The notes: generated by a model not told the origin, from the sequence alone. A DNA stretch of 64,000 nucleotides from Symbiotaphrina buchneri (GCA_001599915.1 BCIG01000004.1:248001-312000); one strand, 5' to 3'. Numbered from the stretch's first letter, positions 35,850 through 48,550 are shown. Numbers and translations: made by a program.

Positions 35850-36754
35850 ATGTTCAGCAATACTCTCCGCACCTCTCCAGTTTGGTCTCCAGTCATACCC
35901 AAGTTAACCTGTCCACCTCTCAACCTCAAAGGTATGCCCCATCTCTCCTGCAAGGCGATCCTTATTTCGACCGCTCACGCTCCTAGAATCCACTCTTCGC
36001 ACACACGACATCACCATCCCCCTTCCATCCGGTCCCACCACACCCGCAAAACCACTCCACGTGCTCCTCCTCACAGCAGCCAGCCTCGACGACCCGGCCG
36101 CTCTCCTCTCGCGCATCGACCGGCTCAGCACCCTCGATGGCGAGCAGACTGTTGTACTTGGTCTCGCTATGGATCGTCACGAACCTCATCTTCCTCGTGA
36201 AGCTGCGCATGTACCGCCAGCTGGAGCGGCGCGAGGCGGCACTGCAGGCCAGGAGGGCGTCCATGGGCTTATGTCGCTGCAGGTTTTGTATGTGCCCTGC
36301 ACCTTGGAAGTCTGTTTCTTTGCGTTGCTCTAAGCACATGCATATTCGTGATCTGGCTGACGCTTCTGCATGTCGTAGGCTGCTCAGCCACCTTCCCACC
36401 AGCGCCATCTCTGTGCTGCCGCTCGTCACCCCCGCCGCCTTACCAGGAGTGCTGACCGCCTACATCACAAGCTACAACGCCGCGCTTACTGCTGGCTCCC
36501 ATCTTCCACGTACCGAGTCTGCTCCCGGCGTACCGCGTGCGCTGTCGCTGCTCCGGACTTGCACCACCAATCCCGGTGGCCTATCTGAGCACAGCGTTAA
36601 TGTACTGACGGATATTTTCACTGGGTTTGCGGGTCTTGCGAATGCGGCTACATCGGGCGATGAGAAGCGGGCGGCTTTTGTCAAGGACTTTCTAGGCGAA
36701 CAGGAGGGTGAAGGCGTGCTGGATTTCTGGAGAGAGGAGTGGATTAGCGAGTGA
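35850..36754 (+). CDS. Conserved fungal protein of unknown function
   Basis: Proposed exons 35850-35931, 35987-36287 and 36379-36754 (GTATGC, GTATGT donors; TAG acceptors) give 252 aa in phase. Recognisable blocks are TLRTHDITIPLP, LHVLLLTAASLDDPAALLSRIDRL, LMSLQVLLLSHLPTSAI, and an end with LSEHSVNVLTDIFTGFAGLA and GVLDFWREEW. The pattern recalls a fungal family I have seen only as hypothetical, so I give no function. The N-terminus (SNTLRTSPVW, no acidic residues) could be a mitochondrial presequence. Two alternative open frames overlap exon 2, but only this model links to the strong last exon. Confidence 0.6.
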
Positions 36755-37030
36755 AGTGACCAATGCATGTGCAGCTCATACTACAAGAGTCAATGCAGGA
36801 GAAGCCAGGAAGGTCACTTTGCGGGCAGACGTTGAGACAAATCACTTGCTCATTGATTCCTATTGACTACATGAACCATGGAGCCTCGGTCTATCCGAGC
36901 AAATGTCGGAGACAGACATGATCGTAACGCCTTGAAGACATGACCCCTTGCCGCTTCGCTGAACGCAAGAGTGCAGTTGCACCGCAAGCTGACCCTCCAA
37001 TACATACTTGTAAGAATCGTGTCTAAGGAG

Positions 37031-40000
37031 TCATTTACCAATCATCATCTTCTTCATGCCCTCGGACACTCTTTGCCGAGCACGTAAAGCTTCCGCAAGG
37101 CCGCCGGCCAGACTCACATTGCTAGCGCTATTCGGGGTATTGCTTCCGCTACCTTCAGCTGAACTGGAGGTTAACCCTAAGCCGCTATCCCTAGGCGCTG
37201 CGGGAGGCGGTGGCTTCCTTCCTCCTGGTTGTGGTCGCTTCGCCGGAGGAGCAGGTGGCTTCGGCTTAGACGCCACCGGAGGTCGAGCCGCACCATTGGC
37301 ATGGGAGACACCGTTCGTTGCTGGAGCAGAAGGAGAGGCACGGGGAGCTGGAGGCGGAGCTGGGCGAGCTGCTACTGGCGGTGGTGCTTCCTCTTTCAAG
37401 TAAGCAGATGGGGTCCACCCCTGCTCACTAGAGTTTGCTTTCTTGGCAAGCCACCAACCTGTGACACAGTCAACTTCTGGGCGAGGGAAGCACTTTCTTC
37501 AAATACTGACCGTGACCCTCTTTCTGTAGAATGATGACGACCTCATCTTTGGTAAGACTAAGTTCATTGGCGCTCTGTCCGGCGAAGTCGTACATCGCTC
37601 TGTAGGTAGGCTCCTTGGATGGTGCTGGACCGGGGGGTGGCGGTGGAGGAGGCATTGCTCGAGCACTTGCCGTACTCTCATTGCGCGTATGGCTTGAAGC
37701 AATTGGTGTAGACACAGGTACATGCTGATGTGCTGGCTCGGCAGCTGAGGGTCGAGGAACAGCTTGAGGGACCGGTCTCGCAGCTGCAGGCCGTGACGCG
37801 AGCTTCGATGGGCCTCCACCAGGGCCTCCAGGTCTAAGCAGTTTGCCACTGGTGATAGGCTTGCCAGCCACTTGTTTCGGCCTCGGTGTCGGTTTCGAAA
37901 CAGAGTTGGGAGGTTCACCAGGACCAGTATGTATGGTTCCGCTCTTGTATAGATCGTCTCTTGGGACTGACGGGTCTTTGACAACTTTGATGACCGCTGG
38001 TTTACCGGGCTTCTTGTTGTATTCAATGCTGTTTTATCATCAGCTTTGTCACCCTGTCATACCTGAGTTCCACTTACACGTCTTTGATACGAAGGTCAAG
38101 CCCTCCTGGTGAATTCTTCTTTAAGTGAGTGAAGAATTCTGTTTTGAAGACGCAGTTGATGAGAGGATCCGGCTCATTCGGAGAACCAACGCCCAGCGAG
38201 AACCAGTCATCCTTGAGTGTGGAGGTGCCAACATATCTAATAGCTCCAATCGGAATGGTCCGCTCCGTCTGGATCGATAATTGGCGGTTTACGAGCGTCT
38301 GCAGTACGATATACACATTCTTCTTGGTCTATAAAAGGTCAGTATGCGGATGTTTTCAACCGAAGGTTGACGTACGAGTATCAGTATCCGAGGGCTCGGT
38401 TTGCTTGACCGTCCCAGTTTTGATACAAGAACATCACACCTGCAGGAGAACAGTACGACTTCGGAACCTGGTCAAGATGATTAGATCAAAGGAATGCAGA
38501 AGAAGGCAGGAGACTTACTGCCAATGTTGACAGATTGCCTAATCAGCTCTCCTTGGCCTCCTTTGTTCGCTATGCCGAGATAATCACCCAGGAACCGGCG
38601 AGACCCAACAAGACTGAACCGGCGTCTCTCTTTACGTCCTCCAAGCACTTGATGGCCGTAATCTCTCAGTTGGATGTATTCAAGACCACCCTTGAGTTTC
38701 CTCCAGAACCTTTGGATGCGGATAGCACATTCGATCCTGTACCGAAGATAGTTTCTCCAGGCTCGCTGGATGCGGATAGCCATGTTATGCCAATACCGAT
38801 CACGCATATGCTCAAGAGCGAATAGAGTTTCCGGCGTTTTGATGAAGGCCTTGGTCACTCCCATTTGCCATTCTTCTGCTGGTATGCTTGTATCCTTCAA
38901 TATCTGCATAGCCCCGGTCCTAGCGTCTCCAGTCCATGTGTAATCACCTGCATAAGAGGTCTTCGGAGACAGCAGATAGAAGCGCTCCACGAACTTCTCA
39001 AAGGTCTGACGATATGCGAACCCTGCACGCCTGATACGGACGTTTTCTTGGAGACCCAAATACTTAATCTGATGAAGAACATTTGCTGAATTGTATTCCG
39101 TAGGGGACTTGTTGTCGTTCGGCTTGATCGTCCGGATATATGAAGGCTGTGACTTCATCAAAGTTGCAACCAGGTCGTTCGCCGAGGCTTTGATTTTGTC
39201 ACCTGCTGTAGGAGGACGTCGTCTATTATCCTGGTCTACCTCGTGGGGGAAAAGCGCATGAAGGAACGTGTTCGAGCTTTGGCCGATCAAGTTGAGAAGA
39301 TCTTTCAACAACTGGTCCTTATTTTTGTCTGTCATCCCTTCCACTGCATAGGAAACATCGCCCGCATAGTGTTTGATGATAAATTGCCCTTGACGTGGTT
39401 GGAAGTGAGGATTGTTGGAGAGAGCGTTCAATCTCTGAACGAAGGTCTGGTCGGCAGCAGCAGGATCAGCATGAGCAGTAGCGCATGCATCATTCAGTGC
39501 TGCAAATACACCGGGAGGCCGTTTTTCTTCGATCAGGTCACAAACAACCTTGTTATCGAAGTATTTGATAGGCGTCCATTTGATTTGCTCTCGTGCATAT
39601 TCCTCCTGCTCGGTCTTTAGGGTGAGCTGAATGAAAATCTGCTGCAATTTCTCGTTGACGTAGTTTATGCAGAGCTGCTCGAAACTGTTCCGCTCGAAGA
39701 TTTCGAAACCGTAGATATCCAGAATGCCTATCGTATGTGCCATACTGCCCCTGGCTTTTAGAGATGCGTTGACTCGTTCAACTATCCAATCGAACAAGTT
39801 GAAGTAGATAGCCTTGGCTAAAGCATCACGGACGGCGGTAGCTTGAGCCGGGTTCAGAGGCGATTCGTAAATAGAGCCCCGTCGAGAGCCCCGACTTGTC
39901 TCGACTATACGAATCGTGAGGGCTTTGTTGACGTGAGCTGCCTCAACCTCAAGCAAATACGCAACGAAGTCAACCACAGATTGATCGCTAATTTCCGCAT

Positions 40001-41190
40001 TCCCTTGATTGTCTTCTCGGAAAGAAACGTTTCCAAGCCAGAGGATCGCAGCAAGCATTCTGAAAATGTTGTCCTGCTCGGCCTGTGGTATCCCTAAGAT
40101 ATTCATTGCATTAAGAGTATCTTGGAATTCAGCGTGATCATCAATTCCGGCGACATCAAAGCACTTTGAACGACTGGTATAGACATATGACTGCGGCTCT
40201 TGCACGCCAAACATTTCTGCCTATGTTAGCACAAAATCAGAACCTGACTTCCAGTCATACATACCCCTGTACTTCTGTGGGGCAGCTTTGGTGAATTGAT
40301 AGAAGATATGGAAATTGCGCTCGTTCATAATCTGACCCACGACTCTTGACTTCTCTAGCAAGTAGTTTATGATGTTCGCACCAACTGGCTCTCCCTGTGC
40401 ATTGAACTGAAGTTCTAGATATTTCCCGAACCGCGAAGAGTTGTTATTTCGTAGGGTTTTAGCATTTCCAAATGACTCCAGAAGCGGATTTGTTGCCAGA
40501 ACCATCTCTTTTGTCTGCTGAATTGACGAATCACTACCGCCAGATACACTAGCAATGTACTGCATGAGTCGCTTTGCAGCTTCCGTCTTGCCAGCACCTG
40601 ATTCTCCAGAGATGATCACACACTGGTTGTCCTTGTATGCATTCATATTGTAGTATGCTGACTCGGCGATTGCAAATACGTGAGGGGGCACCTGCGACAG
40701 TCAACCTATGTCTGCGGTCGACATCCGGTAAACTGACCTCTAAACGGTTCTTTCCCCTGTAGCTATCCAGAACTGCGTCTGTGTAGATGCCCACTGTACG
40801 GTCTTAGTTTTCACATAAGCTAGTTTCGCTGCCTTGGACTCACGATCTCTGAATGGATTCACCGACACCAGCACATGCCCGATGTATGTCTGGTCGACGG
40901 TCAGCGCTTATGTCGTCGCCCCTAAGTTTACTAGCACGTACGTAGATCTCGGCGTTCTCGAAACGCTTCTTCAGATTATCATTGATAGCCTCGTTCGATA
41001 TCTTGCTGATCAATGTAAAATCAGAAACCCCGACCTCCTTCTTCTTTGTGGTCTCAAAGACCGCTTTCTTCACTTGAGGCCTACTCCCTCCTGCGGCCCC
41101 GCCTGATGGCGCAGTTTTCTGGCTCGCCGCATCTTTCTTCCTCCCAGCACGCTTCGTAACGGCCTGCGATAACTTCATTAGTTGCGACAT
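37031..41190 (-). CDS. myoA: Class I myosin (MyoA/Myo5 type) with the acidic tail out of frame
   Basis: Nine exons: 41190-40942, 40889-40844, 40793-40738, 40691-40265, 40216-38519, 38467-38376, 38328-38078, 38028-37511 and 37458-37031. Introns are 46-52 nt and the product is 1254 aa as read. Ordered parts: motor head with P-loop GESGAGKT (146-153), TEDS-site region RRGSIYE (kinase-controlled Ser), two IQ motifs, basic TH1 membrane-binding tail, Pro-rich segment, SH3 ([10 protein letters not shown] ... GWWLAKK) and a Pro-rich end with [13 protein letters not shown]. It drives actin patches, endocytosis and polar growth. The family normally ends in an acidic Arp2/3-binding tail. Here the in-frame end is a basic peptide (MMIGK), while HEEDDDW followed by a stop at 37035 lies in another frame. 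Confidence 0.9.
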
Positions 41191-42315
41191 TCAAGGATTC
41201 AGGGGCAGCAAGGATGCTGCGGGGCTGTCGTGAGGTACCATGATGCACTCCCCTGGCCTCCAAGAGTGCGACAGTGAGTAGCTTCCACTCTGTCGCGGTC
41301 TTGCTTTAAGCGACTGTGACCGTCGTGGTCGATGAAGAAGTGAATGTCCCTAGTGTACTTTGGTCGTCCCCGGTCAAGATGAGTGGCAAGACTTGGAATG
41401 TTGCACAATGCGCATCTATGTATGTCGTATGCTCCCACTCCTTGGACCTTTGGGCTATGTTTGGAGACGGTGATCCAACGTCAGTCGCGGGCATCCAAAG
41501 CTCTCGCCTAAGCTCCCGCGCCAATGCACGCAGGCCCAAGCGCACCAAGCACGAAGCGGCGAATCCGTTTCGCCGGTCATGGCACAGCCATCTTCTGACG
41601 CGCAATCCTCATGATTGAATTTTCACAGCTTTTGGGATGTAATAAAGGCTTCATCCAGGCAGCAGGTCAGATTCTTCTACCTGATGACAATCCCCAGGAA
41701 GATTCAAGCTATGCCGATTTTTGGGGGGCTCCTCTCCTGGAGGAACACCCGATCAAATATCTGCCGTCGGATCCGTCTCTCCCCTGAACTGCCCAAGCCG
41801 GGTCGCAACTGCCCGAAAGCATTACCAGTAGATGGAGCCAACTCATAGTGATCCGGAATGCTGATATTACGTTGTTCACTCCATCCGAAAAAGCAAATAG
41901 TTCAATAGTTGAAAACTTCACCTTTGGGCCCTGGGCTACACCTATAAACTGACCGTTCTGCGGATAGGGGCCAGATCACTTATCACATGTATGCAAATAT
42001 GCCATACATTAAAACAAGCCGTTTGATACAGCACTGACATAGCCTGCTTTTCTCAATTCCACTACTTTTTCGTTGAGCCAAATATAAAGAGATCCATGAA
42101 GGTCGTGCTGCACCTGCTATCATGTGCAATAGGCATAAACGCCATCAAATATGCAAACCGCTAGTTCTTCTATAACTCCTGCAAATGACAATATAGCAGC
42201 GCTCGTTCGTAGACAGCATATATGATATATTAATGAGGTGTGTATGCAGTCCATATAATATGAGCCAAAATAGCATCAGAGATTCCAGTATCAGATCAAG
42301 GCCGTAGCGTTGCGG
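41191..42315. promoter_or_regulatory. Myosin promoter region and MutL 3' flank
   Basis: About 1.1 kb without a supported gene. The first 450 bases are the likely myosin promoter and leader. The stretch 41980-42300 is AT-rich and probably holds the 3' processing signals of the MutL gene. Confidence 0.4.
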
Positions 42316-45300
42316 CTATTGATCCGTGGTCTGTAATGAATGCCCTTTCAAGACGCTGTTGAGATCAAATTGGATGTCTGCACATTGGCCATGAGCTTTG
42401 ACCCAAAAAGTTTGGAACACGGCTCTGAGCCTCTCTTCCAGTAGGTTGGAATCCTCTCCAACAGACGGGAAACAAGCATGGTCTACGTCCTCCTGGACAC
42501 AGATGTCTGGATCGGGTGTATTGACCATCAAATGCTTTATCACCGAACAGTCCACTTTAACACGCTTACACAGAGCATGAACCTGAGAATTGCTAGGGAT
42601 GCTCTCCAAAGGTAGCCTGGACGTTTTCGTTCTCTTGGCTTTATGCCCCGCTTGGGCATCATCCCCTTCTTCCGGTACCCGGCGGGAGTTTGCTCGTATC
42701 AAATAGCTTCGAGGGTCATCGTGAGGCAACACCGGCCCGTCGCCAGGTTTTGAGGGTGAGAGAGCGGCAATAGCAGCATTATATCTGTTGCGATGGGGCG
42801 AATTTGGCTGGATCACAGCATCTGCGGACACAATGCGATTTTCTAGAGCTAGGCCTTCCGCTTGCTGGAGTATCAGCTCCCTCCGCCGCCGGGCCGCAGT
42901 AGCCTTACGATGTTCGAATTCCATGAGTTCGTCCAGTGAAGGTAGATCAGGGACAGGTTGTCCGGGAGGTGCAATTGCATCTCGGTTGTTCCCTTGGACT
43001 TCTCCTCTCGTAAAAGCCAGTGGTGATGGGACTGCGACTACATCCCTTGGGACTTGTGTCGCTTTCTCAGGCTTTCGAGTATTCCCAGATCCATGCTGGA
43101 ACCATACATCATAAGGATCTCGGACGGGAGGCACGAATGGTTTCTTAAGATTCACCTGCGCCCTTTTTGCTTTAGACTTGACAACTGACTCCTTTTGTTG
43201 CAGAGGAGTCTGCATGACGGGCATAGGAGCCCAGTCATCGTCCAACGCTTCCCTTGCGCTGCTGAAGCCGGGCAAAGATCCCTGCTGCAGGTCCGAAGGC
43301 TGTCCCTCAGTGTCATCTCTGCGAACTGAAACGTTATAGTTCCCGAGGGACCTCTGGACCCAGGTGTCAAGTGCCCCCTTTCCGTATCTTCTCCTGGCTT
43401 CTGCTCTTCGCTCAGAGCCACTTGTGCTCACTTCGGATGGATCTCGCGATGACCTGGCAGCTGCGCCCGTTAACGGTGACTTTTGAGGGGAAGGCAGCGA
43501 ATTCTCATTTGCAGCACGACTCGACGAGCCCTCCGTCCCTGATGGACCATATCCATCATCTCTGCAGTAGTTTGAACGATCAGGTGTCAGTAGTTGGAGG
43601 CTAACTCCAGCAGCCCTGACAGGAGAAGTTTTGCCTGGACTGCTTATTCGGTGTCCGATAGGTGCATTCATCTTTGCTATAGTCCATGGATTTGATACTC
43701 TGATGTCCCCAGTCGCTGCCTCATCGTCCTCTTCGGATAGTGGCGTGACCGAGGCATGATCGCTAGCCTCATCCTCAAGTCCGTATTCATCTACCTCTTT
43801 ATACATATTGTATCGCCAGGTCCGGCTTCGCTTTGGAGCCTCCTGGCGGCCCGGGTCTTCCTCAGCGGATGCAATGCCAGCTTCGGCTGATAAAGCTGCA
43901 GGCATTTTTACCTCTTCAACTGAGACCTCCAAGCTTGATCCCCGGAGCTGCTGTGCCACAAGATTTGTGGACGATTGCTTGACTGGTGTCACATCTGAAT
44001 CGTCCAGACCATCGTATGGAGGTTCTTTCGGAGTTGGAAGACTTCCATCGATGACGCTAGGTTGCGGCTTTCGGGCCAAGAGAAGGTCGAATCCGGTTTG
44101 TTTGGGTCCTGCAATGTCAGTAGACGGCGTACTTCTATTGCGACCGACATCGACAACACCATAGATACTAGTGAATAGCTGTTCTACCATTTCGATGAGC
44201 TTTCCTGGCTCCACGAAGAGTAAATCATCCTTCGCCGGCTCAATATTCGAATCGTAGCTGCCAGGTGGACAAACGATATTCAAACAAATGAACGGATCTG
44301 GGAGCCTCTGAACATCGAGTGCTGATCGTATATGCTTTTTATACGTATCCAAGATCTGTTTGAGAGTCCCTTTGGTGCAGGTAACAGGCCTGGCGTCCAC
44401 CGAAACGTATCCACCTCCGTTGCTTATTTTCGAGGGATCTGCCCGATATTAGCCTTCCAGGATATGAAAGTATACCAGGGTCGGTATAAAGAGGACCGTA
44501 CCTGCATCTGCTCGAGGCAGAAATGCCTGCAGGGAAAAACTGCATTCCGACAGGTTCTTCGAATCAGGAAACTCCAGTAGCTGGCACTGTGCTGCAGCTT
44601 CCCTCCCGATAACCTTCAAAGCAGCATCTGCCAATGTAGCTTCACCTTTAGGAGCATAGCTCCAATTGCCTTTGTCATTCTTAGCTTTTAGCACGGTCAA
44701 AGAGAACCGTACAGAGGGTCGCGCAAGAGCATAGCTCTCTAGCAGCCGGCGGATCTTTGCCAGTGTCTTTGCCGAATGCTTGAGAGCCTGCTGCTTCCTC
44801 ACAGGTACATGCTTCAGAAAGTCGGTGATCTTAACCGTAGTGCCTACTGGGTGAGACACTTTTCCTTGCCTAAAGTGAATGTCAGCATTAACCGTAGGAG
44901 CTCCGCTGGGTATTGACAACTTTGTGATAGAGCCATCAGGGCCAATCTCCAAACTTGCAGCAACCTGCTCGCCCTCAATCCTAGTAGTGATGTGAAGCTT
45001 ATCATTCATCTCAGCTGCGCTCGCCAGGGCTTCTCCTCGAAAGCCCAGACTCCGTCCTCCAATGGTTTCAAGATCCGCGAATGTGCGAATCTTGCTAGTA
45101 CAATAACGCCTTCCGACAAGCTTGCGGTCTCCGGGGTCAATTCCATGTCCGTTATCCTTGACTTGGATGATATCCAGGGCGTTGATGGAGATGCTGACGA
45201 AGATTGCAGTTGCATGTGCATCCAATGCATTGTCTATAAGCTCTTTTACAGCGGAGGAGCTGTCCGTGAGCACTTGCGAGGATCCAATTAGCCTTACGGC

Positions 45301-45327
45301 GTCCTGTGGAAGGGCTTCAATGGGCAT
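42316..45327 (-). CDS. MutL homologue, MLH2 (human PMS1)-like mismatch-repair protein
   Basis: Exons 45327-44502 and 44438-42316 give 982 aa. The GHKL ATPase is intact: KELIDNALDAHAT (motif I, catalytic Glu), DNGHGI (motif II), GGRSLGFRGEALAS (motif III) and a GTTVKITDFLKHVPVRKQ strand. The transducer domain contains DARPV. The rest is a long disordered linker and a short C-terminal block. The N-terminus (PIEALPQDAVRLIGSSQV) and the VSVDARPV region fit the MLH2/PMS1-human branch rather than MLH1 or endonuclease-bearing PMS2, and I see no DQHAAHERI endonuclease motif. Known partners of this branch are MLH1 and gene-conversion tract control in meiosis. The single intron is 63 nt. Confidence 0.8.
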
Positions 45328-46157
45328 CGTGCAGAGGCCTCAACTAGCCCGACCTTCAAGATCTCTGACAGAACGTCCCGCTGATCCAATCAAATCTCCC
45401 AGAATTTCAAAGTGGCCGCTGACGGTTGTCTTTGAATGGTGGACAGGGATATCAAGCTGCATGTTCCAAAATATAGTAGTGCCGGAGTGGAAGAGGGGTG
45501 GATTTCTCAGAGACCTCATGGGCCCATCTTCTTGGAGAACAGAGCTTCGCTTCTATAACTTATACAGCGGCCTTCCTCCGCGAATTGATGCCATGCAAGC
45601 CTAGATCTTATTTGTCCTCTGTCGTGTAAGCGGATATCCATATGCAACAGATGTTTTCATATAGCTTTGCATGCCCGCATCATTCGCAGACTATCTTACG
45701 TGTCAATGGTCTAGGCATGGCAGAAAATCCTAGACGACCACCACCCTGTGCCGCCATGGGAAATGCCCTCCCAAGACTTTGACGCGTTCATAAGATATCA
45801 AAAGGGTACCTACCTAGTACTTTATGCACGCGACAAAGCACCAGGAGGTGTGCAAAGCGCGGCCCAATCAGCGCGCCGGCCCCGTTGAGCGAAGCTTTGC
45901 TGCTCCAAGACCAGACGCGCACTAAAATGCCACGTGACATGGCTCCTCCAAACGGTCACTTTCTTTGAATGCGATATCTCTGTCCCACAGGCACCTGTTT
46001 GCAGTCATAGAGTTGGCTTCTTTGTTCGCTCCTTCGGCTTCTTTGACATACCTCGCCTTTATTTCCGAGCTCCCCGCCTGCCAGGATTTGCAACAGCTCC
46101 CGTGCCGCTCTGTTGAGACGAAGCTCAAATCCCGACCCCGCCCTGAACCACTCCGCT
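45328..46157. promoter_or_regulatory. Divergent promoter region, MutL / TFIIS
   Basis: About 830 bases between divergent genes, with no supported coding sequence. A GGTACCTACCTAGTACTTTA tract near 45807 is AT-rich and locally repetitive. Pyrimidine-rich leader precedes the TFIIS ATG. Confidence 0.45.
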
Positions 46158-47282
46158 ATGGATCACAGCGAGATCGCCTCTCGGGGCAAGAAGCTTAACA
46201 AGCTCGCTGACAGCGGCGAGGCGAGTGAGATCACGGTCATTCTGGAGGAGCTGAAGAAGGGCGTGAAAGCCACAGAGGAGCTGCTGCGGGTATGTCGAGA
46301 TGGCATGCTCCAGCCTTTTCCAATGAAAGGCACGTGAGCTACTCTCCTCGAGCTATTGCTGACCTCGTTCTTCCTCTGTCGGCAGTCCACCCGAATCGGT
46401 ATCATAGTAAACAAGCAGAGACAACATAAGAATCCTGAGGTGGCACGGCTGGCGAGCGAGATTGTTCTGAAATGGCGGAGTGACGTGCACAAGGGTACAA
46501 AAGGCGCAGGCACTCCTAAGCACCAGAAGTCGAATGGGTCATCACCGCAGGTTCCAAATGGGGACAGTACACCCACTTCCGGGGGTAAATCGGCAGGCCA
46601 GGAGGGAAAGATCACGGTGCCGCTGGCAGATCGGACATGGAAGAAGGATAGTGTGGATATCAAGCGGACGGGGGTGATGGCGCGGGACAACTGCATAGGA
46701 CTATTGTATGATGGTCTGGTCCAGAACACAGAAGAAGGTGAGGGCTTTGGAATATGCATTTACTTCATCGCTGGGGTTTCTGACCGCACCCGCAGTGCCC
46801 GTGACAGTCCTCAAACGAGCCATGGAGGTCGAGCGCGCCGCCTTTGCGACCTTTGGCAGCGAAACATCTGGAGACTATAAGAGCAAGATGCGCTCACTTT
46901 ACCAAAACCTGAAGAACAAATCCAACCCCAACCTCCGTCTACGGGTTTTGGCGGGCGAGATAAGCCCGGAGCGGTTCGTATCGATGTCGCACGAGGAGCT
47001 TATGAGCGCGGAGAAGCGGGCCGAGACTTTAGAAATCCAGAAGCAGAACATGAACAATGCAATGGTGGCTCAGGCTGAACGCAGCATCAGTAGCAGCTTA
47101 CAGTGTGGCAAATGCGGCCAGAGAAAGGTCAGCTATACGCAGGCGCAGACCAGAAGCGCTGATGAACCGATGACGACGTTCTGTGAGTGTATGGTGTGCG
47201 GGAAACGCTGGAAAGTATGTCCTGAACTCTCCATTGCTTCGATATGTGTCTGTGCTCACATAGACATGTCTAGTTCTCATGA
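46158..47282 (+). CDS. dst1: Transcription elongation factor TFIIS
   Basis: Exons 46158-46289, 46386-46737, 46796-47214 and 47274-47282 give 303 aa; the last exon codes only FS and the stop. Domain I (LW/TFIIS N) covers residues 1-80; a Ser/Gly-rich linker follows; domain II begins near DRTWKKDSVDIKRTG and includes MRSLYQNLKNKSNP. The C-terminal zinc ribbon has CGKCG and CMVCGKRW with the catalytic hairpin QTRSADEPMT, which inserts into RNA polymerase II to stimulate transcript cleavage and rescue. All pieces needed for activity are present. The tiny last exon is supported by GTATGT donor and TCTAG acceptor and the usual family ending. Confidence 0.93.
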
Positions 47283-47822
47283 ATGGCCAACTTGCGGCTT
47301 GCTTCGAACCTTGATAGTCCTCCGTTCCGGAAGATGGCCCCAGAGCCTCAACACGCTTATCGTCGTTTATTGTTTTCTTTCCCTTCTGCGTTGGGCTGGA
47401 GTTGAAGAGGTGTCACGGGATCATAGCAAGGCGTTTCGGAACTGCGGTCTGTGCCAGAGGGGCAATTCATTCCCGGAGAGATGCATCAATAATGAAAAAC
47501 AGCTCGGTGGGAGCATTTCAGACAAAATTGTTTTACTAGCCTTTTGAACCTTCAAATGCAGCAGAAGTAACTGCTTGATACACGCTCCTGATCCCTCAAG
47601 TGCACGATCAGTGATGCAGTAAATGCGAAAAGCTATACGCGGCATTGCTGGTATGTAATGATACGCCACCAAATTCCCAGAAAACAGAACAGACCATGCT
47701 CTTCACATTTCCAGAATGTCCCAAACGCTGAAAACACCCGAGAGCGCAATTGTTGAATCCAATTTGACCAATCATTTACCCTTCAACCAACATCAGCACC
47801 ATGGCTAAGGACTCCGTGCTTT
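47283..47822. other. Convergent 3' intergenic region
   Basis: This lies between the TFIIS stop and the stop of the PY-motif gene. Open frames here overlap the TFIIS 3' flank and show no motif. AT-rich from about 47560 to 47800. Confidence 0.45.
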
Positions 47823-48550
47823 TTACTGCGTTGCTGGAGCAGAAGGCCCTCCCACGTGTGCTGCGGAAAATGTCGGTCCACGCTGCTCGGGGTCAACCTT
47901 GGATCCACCGGCCGGAGGCTGATATTTTGGCGGAGGGGCCATGGAGGGATCATAAGCTGACAAGGCCGATGATTAGCATGACGGGACTACCATATGGATT
48001 TGCAGAGCTGAGACTCACCAGGTGGCGGTGCCGGATAGGTATCCATCTGGAATGCATTGCCCTGGTATGGGTAGGGATTGGCTTGCGCCCCATAGAACGA
48101 GAAGTTGTTCTGCGGGGCGCCGTTTGCGTAACGGGGATCATAGGCTGCGCGCTGGCGACGAGATAGGAGCCACTGCGGTGACACACGAATCAGCAAATAG
48201 TTCCGAAAATTTCCCAAGGGTAGTAGGTAGCTTCATACTCTGTGGTAAGCCAACGGTGGCAGGCCCTTCTTGATTCGCCGCTGAGCGTGTAGATAACCAC
48301 CGAGAATGAGCAGAAGGAAGAGGCTGAAGATGACAGCGAGGATAATCCATTTCACAGCAGTGGCAGTCTACTCGTTGTTAGTTTGTGCAGATGAAGACTA
48401 GGTGCGAGGCCTAAAGCTGTCGGGATTCCATACACCAGAGTACCACCAGCCACCATCGCCGTTATCCCATATCTCGTTGTCGTCGTCGTTGTTATCGAAG
48501 TTGTTGCTTTGTCGCTTTAACAGCGATGCTGCCGCTGAATATACAGACAT
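47823..48550 (-). CDS. RCR-like small membrane protein with PY motifs
   Basis: Four exons, 48550-48434, 48367-48239, 48172-48019 and 47956-47823, give 177 aa with three introns of 62-66 nt in phase. It has a short Asn/Asp-rich lumenal N-terminus (NNFDNNDDDN, then GGWWYSG), a single hydrophobic helix (WIILAVIFSLFLLLILGGYL), a basic segment (QRRIKKGLPP, LLSRRQRAAYDPRY), and a Pro/Tyr/Gln-rich tail with PPPAY and PPPKY motifs. PPxY motifs recruit Rsp5-type ubiquitin ligases. The layout matches yeast Rcr1/Rcr2, which guide plasma-membrane protein sorting and chitin deposition. No single long open frame covers it, so it is easy to miss. Confidence 0.75.
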
